From an uncultured bacterium (GTDB lineage Bacteria > Actinomycetota > Coriobacteriia > Coriobacteriales > Coriobacteriaceae): 23,560 bases of DNA. Numbering within the stretch: position 1 is the first letter of the stretch; every line of letters begins with the position of its first letter. The DNA lies in NCBI GenBank assembly GCA_905216175.1, contig CAJMSV010000017.1, positions 1 through 23,560 of the forward strand. Direction: 5' to 3'. This document shows, piece after piece, positions 22,334 to 23,560 of this stretch. The notes below the pieces were generated by a model, which was given only the letters and a program-made list of their open reading frames with translations, ran no database searches and had not been told where the DNA came from. Both the position numbers and the translations under genes were made by a program.

Positions 22334-22957
22334 ATGAAGGTTCTTTTGGTCAATGGCAGTCCCAAGGCAAACGGCAACACCGCCCGCGCACTCGCCGAGG
22401 TCGCTGAGCAGCTCAATACCGAAGGCATTGATACCGAGGTGTTTCAGCTGGGCGCCAAGCCCATTCGCGACTGCATCGGCTGCGGTCAGTGCGGCAAACT
22501 TGGCGGTCGCTGTACCTTTGACGACGACGTGGTGAACGAGCTCATCGCTGCCGCCGAGCAGGCAGATGGCTTTGTCTTTGGCTCGCCCGTCTACTATGCG
22601 CACCCCAGCGGACGCATCCTTTCGGCCCTCGATCGCGCCTTCTATGCAGGCGGGCATGCCTTTGAGCACAAACCCGGCGCCGCAGTCGCCGTCGCCCGTC
22701 GCGGCGGCACGTCGACCACCTTCGATGTGCTCAACAAGTACTTCACCATTAAGCAAATGCCCGTAGTTGCCTCCACCTACTGGAACAACGTGTTTGGCCG
22801 CGTGCCCGGCGACGCCGATGGGGACGCCGAGGGCCTTGCCACCATGCGAAACATCGGCAAGAACATGGCCTGGCTCCTGCGCTGCATCGAGGCAGGCCAG
22901 GCCGCCGGCATCAACGCGCCCGAAGCCGATCGCGCAACGACTAACTTCATTCGTTAG
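22334..22957 (+). CDS. Iron-sulfur flavoprotein-like NAD(P)H-dependent FMN reductase
   Basis: This 207-aa flavodoxin-fold protein should bind FMN through VNGSPKANGNTARAL (residues 7-20, phosphate loop) and GSPVYYAHPSG. Four cysteines at 47, 50, 53 and 60 (CIGCGQCGKLGGRC) fit the compact CX2CX2CX4-7C motif of archaeal and bacterial iron-sulfur flavoproteins, so a 4Fe-4S cluster is plausible. A role in electron transfer or detoxification is inferred from the family. The start at 22334 lies six bases after GAGGGAG; the GTG three bases earlier is less likely. It is followed after 16 bp by the ArsC/YffB-like gene, probably in the same transcript. Confidence 0.88.
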   Translation: MKVLLVNGSPKANGNTARALAEVAEQLNTEGIDTEVFQLGAKPIRDCIGCGQCGKLGGRCTFDDDVVNELIAAAEQADGFVFGSPVYYAHPSGRILSALDRAFYAGGHAFEHKPGAAVAVARRGGTSTTFDVLNKYFTIKQMPVVASTYWNNVFGRVPGDADGDAEGLATMRNIGKNMAWLLRCIEAGQAAGINAPEADRATTNFIR

Positions 22958-22973
22958 AACGGCGGAACATACT

Positions 22974-23315
22974 ATGAACGTGCAAATCTTCGGCACCAAG
23001 AAGTCCTTTGATACCAAGAAGGCCCAGCGCTATTTTAAGGAGCGCCGCATTAAGGTGCAGTTTATTGACCTTAAGGAAAAGGAAATGAGCAAGGGCGAGC
23101 TCACGAGCGTGATGCAGGCGGTCGGCGGCATCGACAAGCTGCTCAACCTCAAGGCCAAGGACGAGGAGACGCTCACGCTTATCCAGCACCTCACCCCTAG
23201 TCAGCGCTTCGACAAGTTGCTCGAAAACCAGCAGGTTCTAGCCGAGCCCATCGTGCGCAACGGCAAAAAGGCCACCGTCGGTTATTGCCCCGATGTATGG
23301 GGAGCCTGGGAGTAG
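22974..23315 (+). CDS. ArsC/YffB-family protein lacking the catalytic cysteine
   Basis: This 113-aa thioredoxin-fold protein belongs to the ArsC/Spx/YffB family. It has the usual length, the YffB-like N-terminus (FGTKKSFDTKKAQRYFKER), and the late LLENQQVLAEPIVRNGKKA with the cis-Pro region. The family's reactive Cys (as in YffB NCDTIKKA) is replaced by Ser11, and no second Cys sits near it. Thiol reductase activity is thus unlikely. Arsenate reduction should not be assumed. The start at 22974 has only a weak GGCGGAAC site. It follows the flavoprotein gene by 16 bp, suggesting cotranscription. Confidence 0.85.
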   Translation: MNVQIFGTKKSFDTKKAQRYFKERRIKVQFIDLKEKEMSKGELTSVMQAVGGIDKLLNLKAKDEETLTLIQHLTPSQRFDKLLENQQVLAEPIVRNGKKATVGYCPDVWGAWE

Positions 23316-23401
23316 CCTGTGTTATTTGCCGGCGCGTGGGTATAAGAGCGAGCGTTTGGCATAAGATTTAACTGTAAGCCATGTCTAACAAAGGAGGGCA
23401 C

Positions 23402-23560
23402 ATGCCCAACAAACCCGTGAAGATCATCATGCTTACCGGATACCTCGGTGCCGGCAAGACCACGCTGCTCACCCACATCCTCGCCAACGACGACGGCATC
23501 CGCGCCGCCGTGAACGTCACCGACCTCGGCGACAGCAACGTCGCCGCCAGCCAAAAACCC
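23402..23560 (+). CDS. CobW/P47K-type GTPase (5' part only)
   Basis: Only the first 53 codons lie in the window. The start follows an ideal AAAGGAGG. The protein begins with a beta strand (KIIML) and a Walker A loop GYLGAGKTT (residues 13-21), typical of CobW/YjiA G3E GTPases that handle metal cofactors such as zinc or cobalt. The next segment reads AAVNVTDLGDSNVAASQ, where the family commonly has VNEFGEVGID. It may belong to a divergent branch. The GTP specificity and metal motifs (CXCC) are outside the window. Confidence 0.85.
   Translation, partial: MPNKPVKIIMLTGYLGAGKTTLLTHILANDDGIRAAVNVTDLGDSNVAASQKP

Noticed and set aside
22974..23315. Annotation as arsenate reductase ArsC
   Set aside because: The catalytic Cys is absent and there is no arsenic resistance gene nearby.

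Overview
The window looks like a chromosomal segment from a gut Coriobacteriia member, most likely Collinsella. That is an inference from the GC-rich coding sequence, the bile salt hydrolase, strong Shine-Dalgarno sites with occasional GTG or TTG starts, and the mix of amino acid, purine and thiamine genes. I see no phage, integrase, IS element, CRISPR array, rRNA or tRNA.

Layout, left to right. 1-2293 (minus): the 3'-incomplete gene of an acidic protein ending in RGG repeats, then a DHA2-type MFS exporter. 2498-5524: a short peptide deformylase-like gene (+), then, on the minus strand, an alanine aminotransferase (AlaA type) fused behind an Xre-type helix-turn-helix, and a LysR regulator. 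5643-8943 (plus): an EamA-type transporter divergent from that LysR gene, then a Kup potassium transporter. 9025-10654 (minus): bile salt hydrolase and a second deformylase-like gene with a damaged active site, with a terminator and a ~100-nt imperfect hairpin between them. 10848-12961 (plus): an AzgA-type purine permease and a small serine esterase. 13022-17096 (minus): a 5'-truncated uracil permease, a MetE-like cobalamin-independent methyltransferase (YxjG type), a LysR regulator, and a Cof-type HAD phosphatase that is nearly contiguous with the regulator. 17164-19196 (plus): a TPP riboswitch and terminator followed by thiM, an MTH1187/YkoF-type thiamine-binding protein gene and thiE. 19309-20178 (minus): a patatin-like phospholipase. 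20307-23560 (plus): an EAL-domain remnant, a GGDEF-PAS-degenerate GGDEF protein, an iron-sulfur flavoprotein-like reductase, an ArsC/YffB-like protein lacking its cysteine, and the start of a CobW-type GTPase cut by the window edge.

How the genes work together. The clearest unit is the thiamine operon, in which thiazole kinase, a thiamine-binding protein and thiamine-phosphate synthase sit under one TPP riboswitch. The MetE-like gene and the upstream LysR gene form a probable methionine unit with palindromic sites between them. The HTH-AlaA gene has repeated GTTCAATT half-sites in its own promoter region, which suggests self-regulation.

The least ordinary observations are four. First, the HTH-AlaA fusion carries an operator-like array and a strong internal Shine-Dalgarno/ATG that would also yield a free 405-aa AlaA. 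Second, the two deformylase-like paralogues have complementary active-site substitutions. Third, there is a 5'-truncated uracil permease and a decayed EAL domain beside a GGDEF protein. Fourth, several long hairpins have no matching gene or T-tract.
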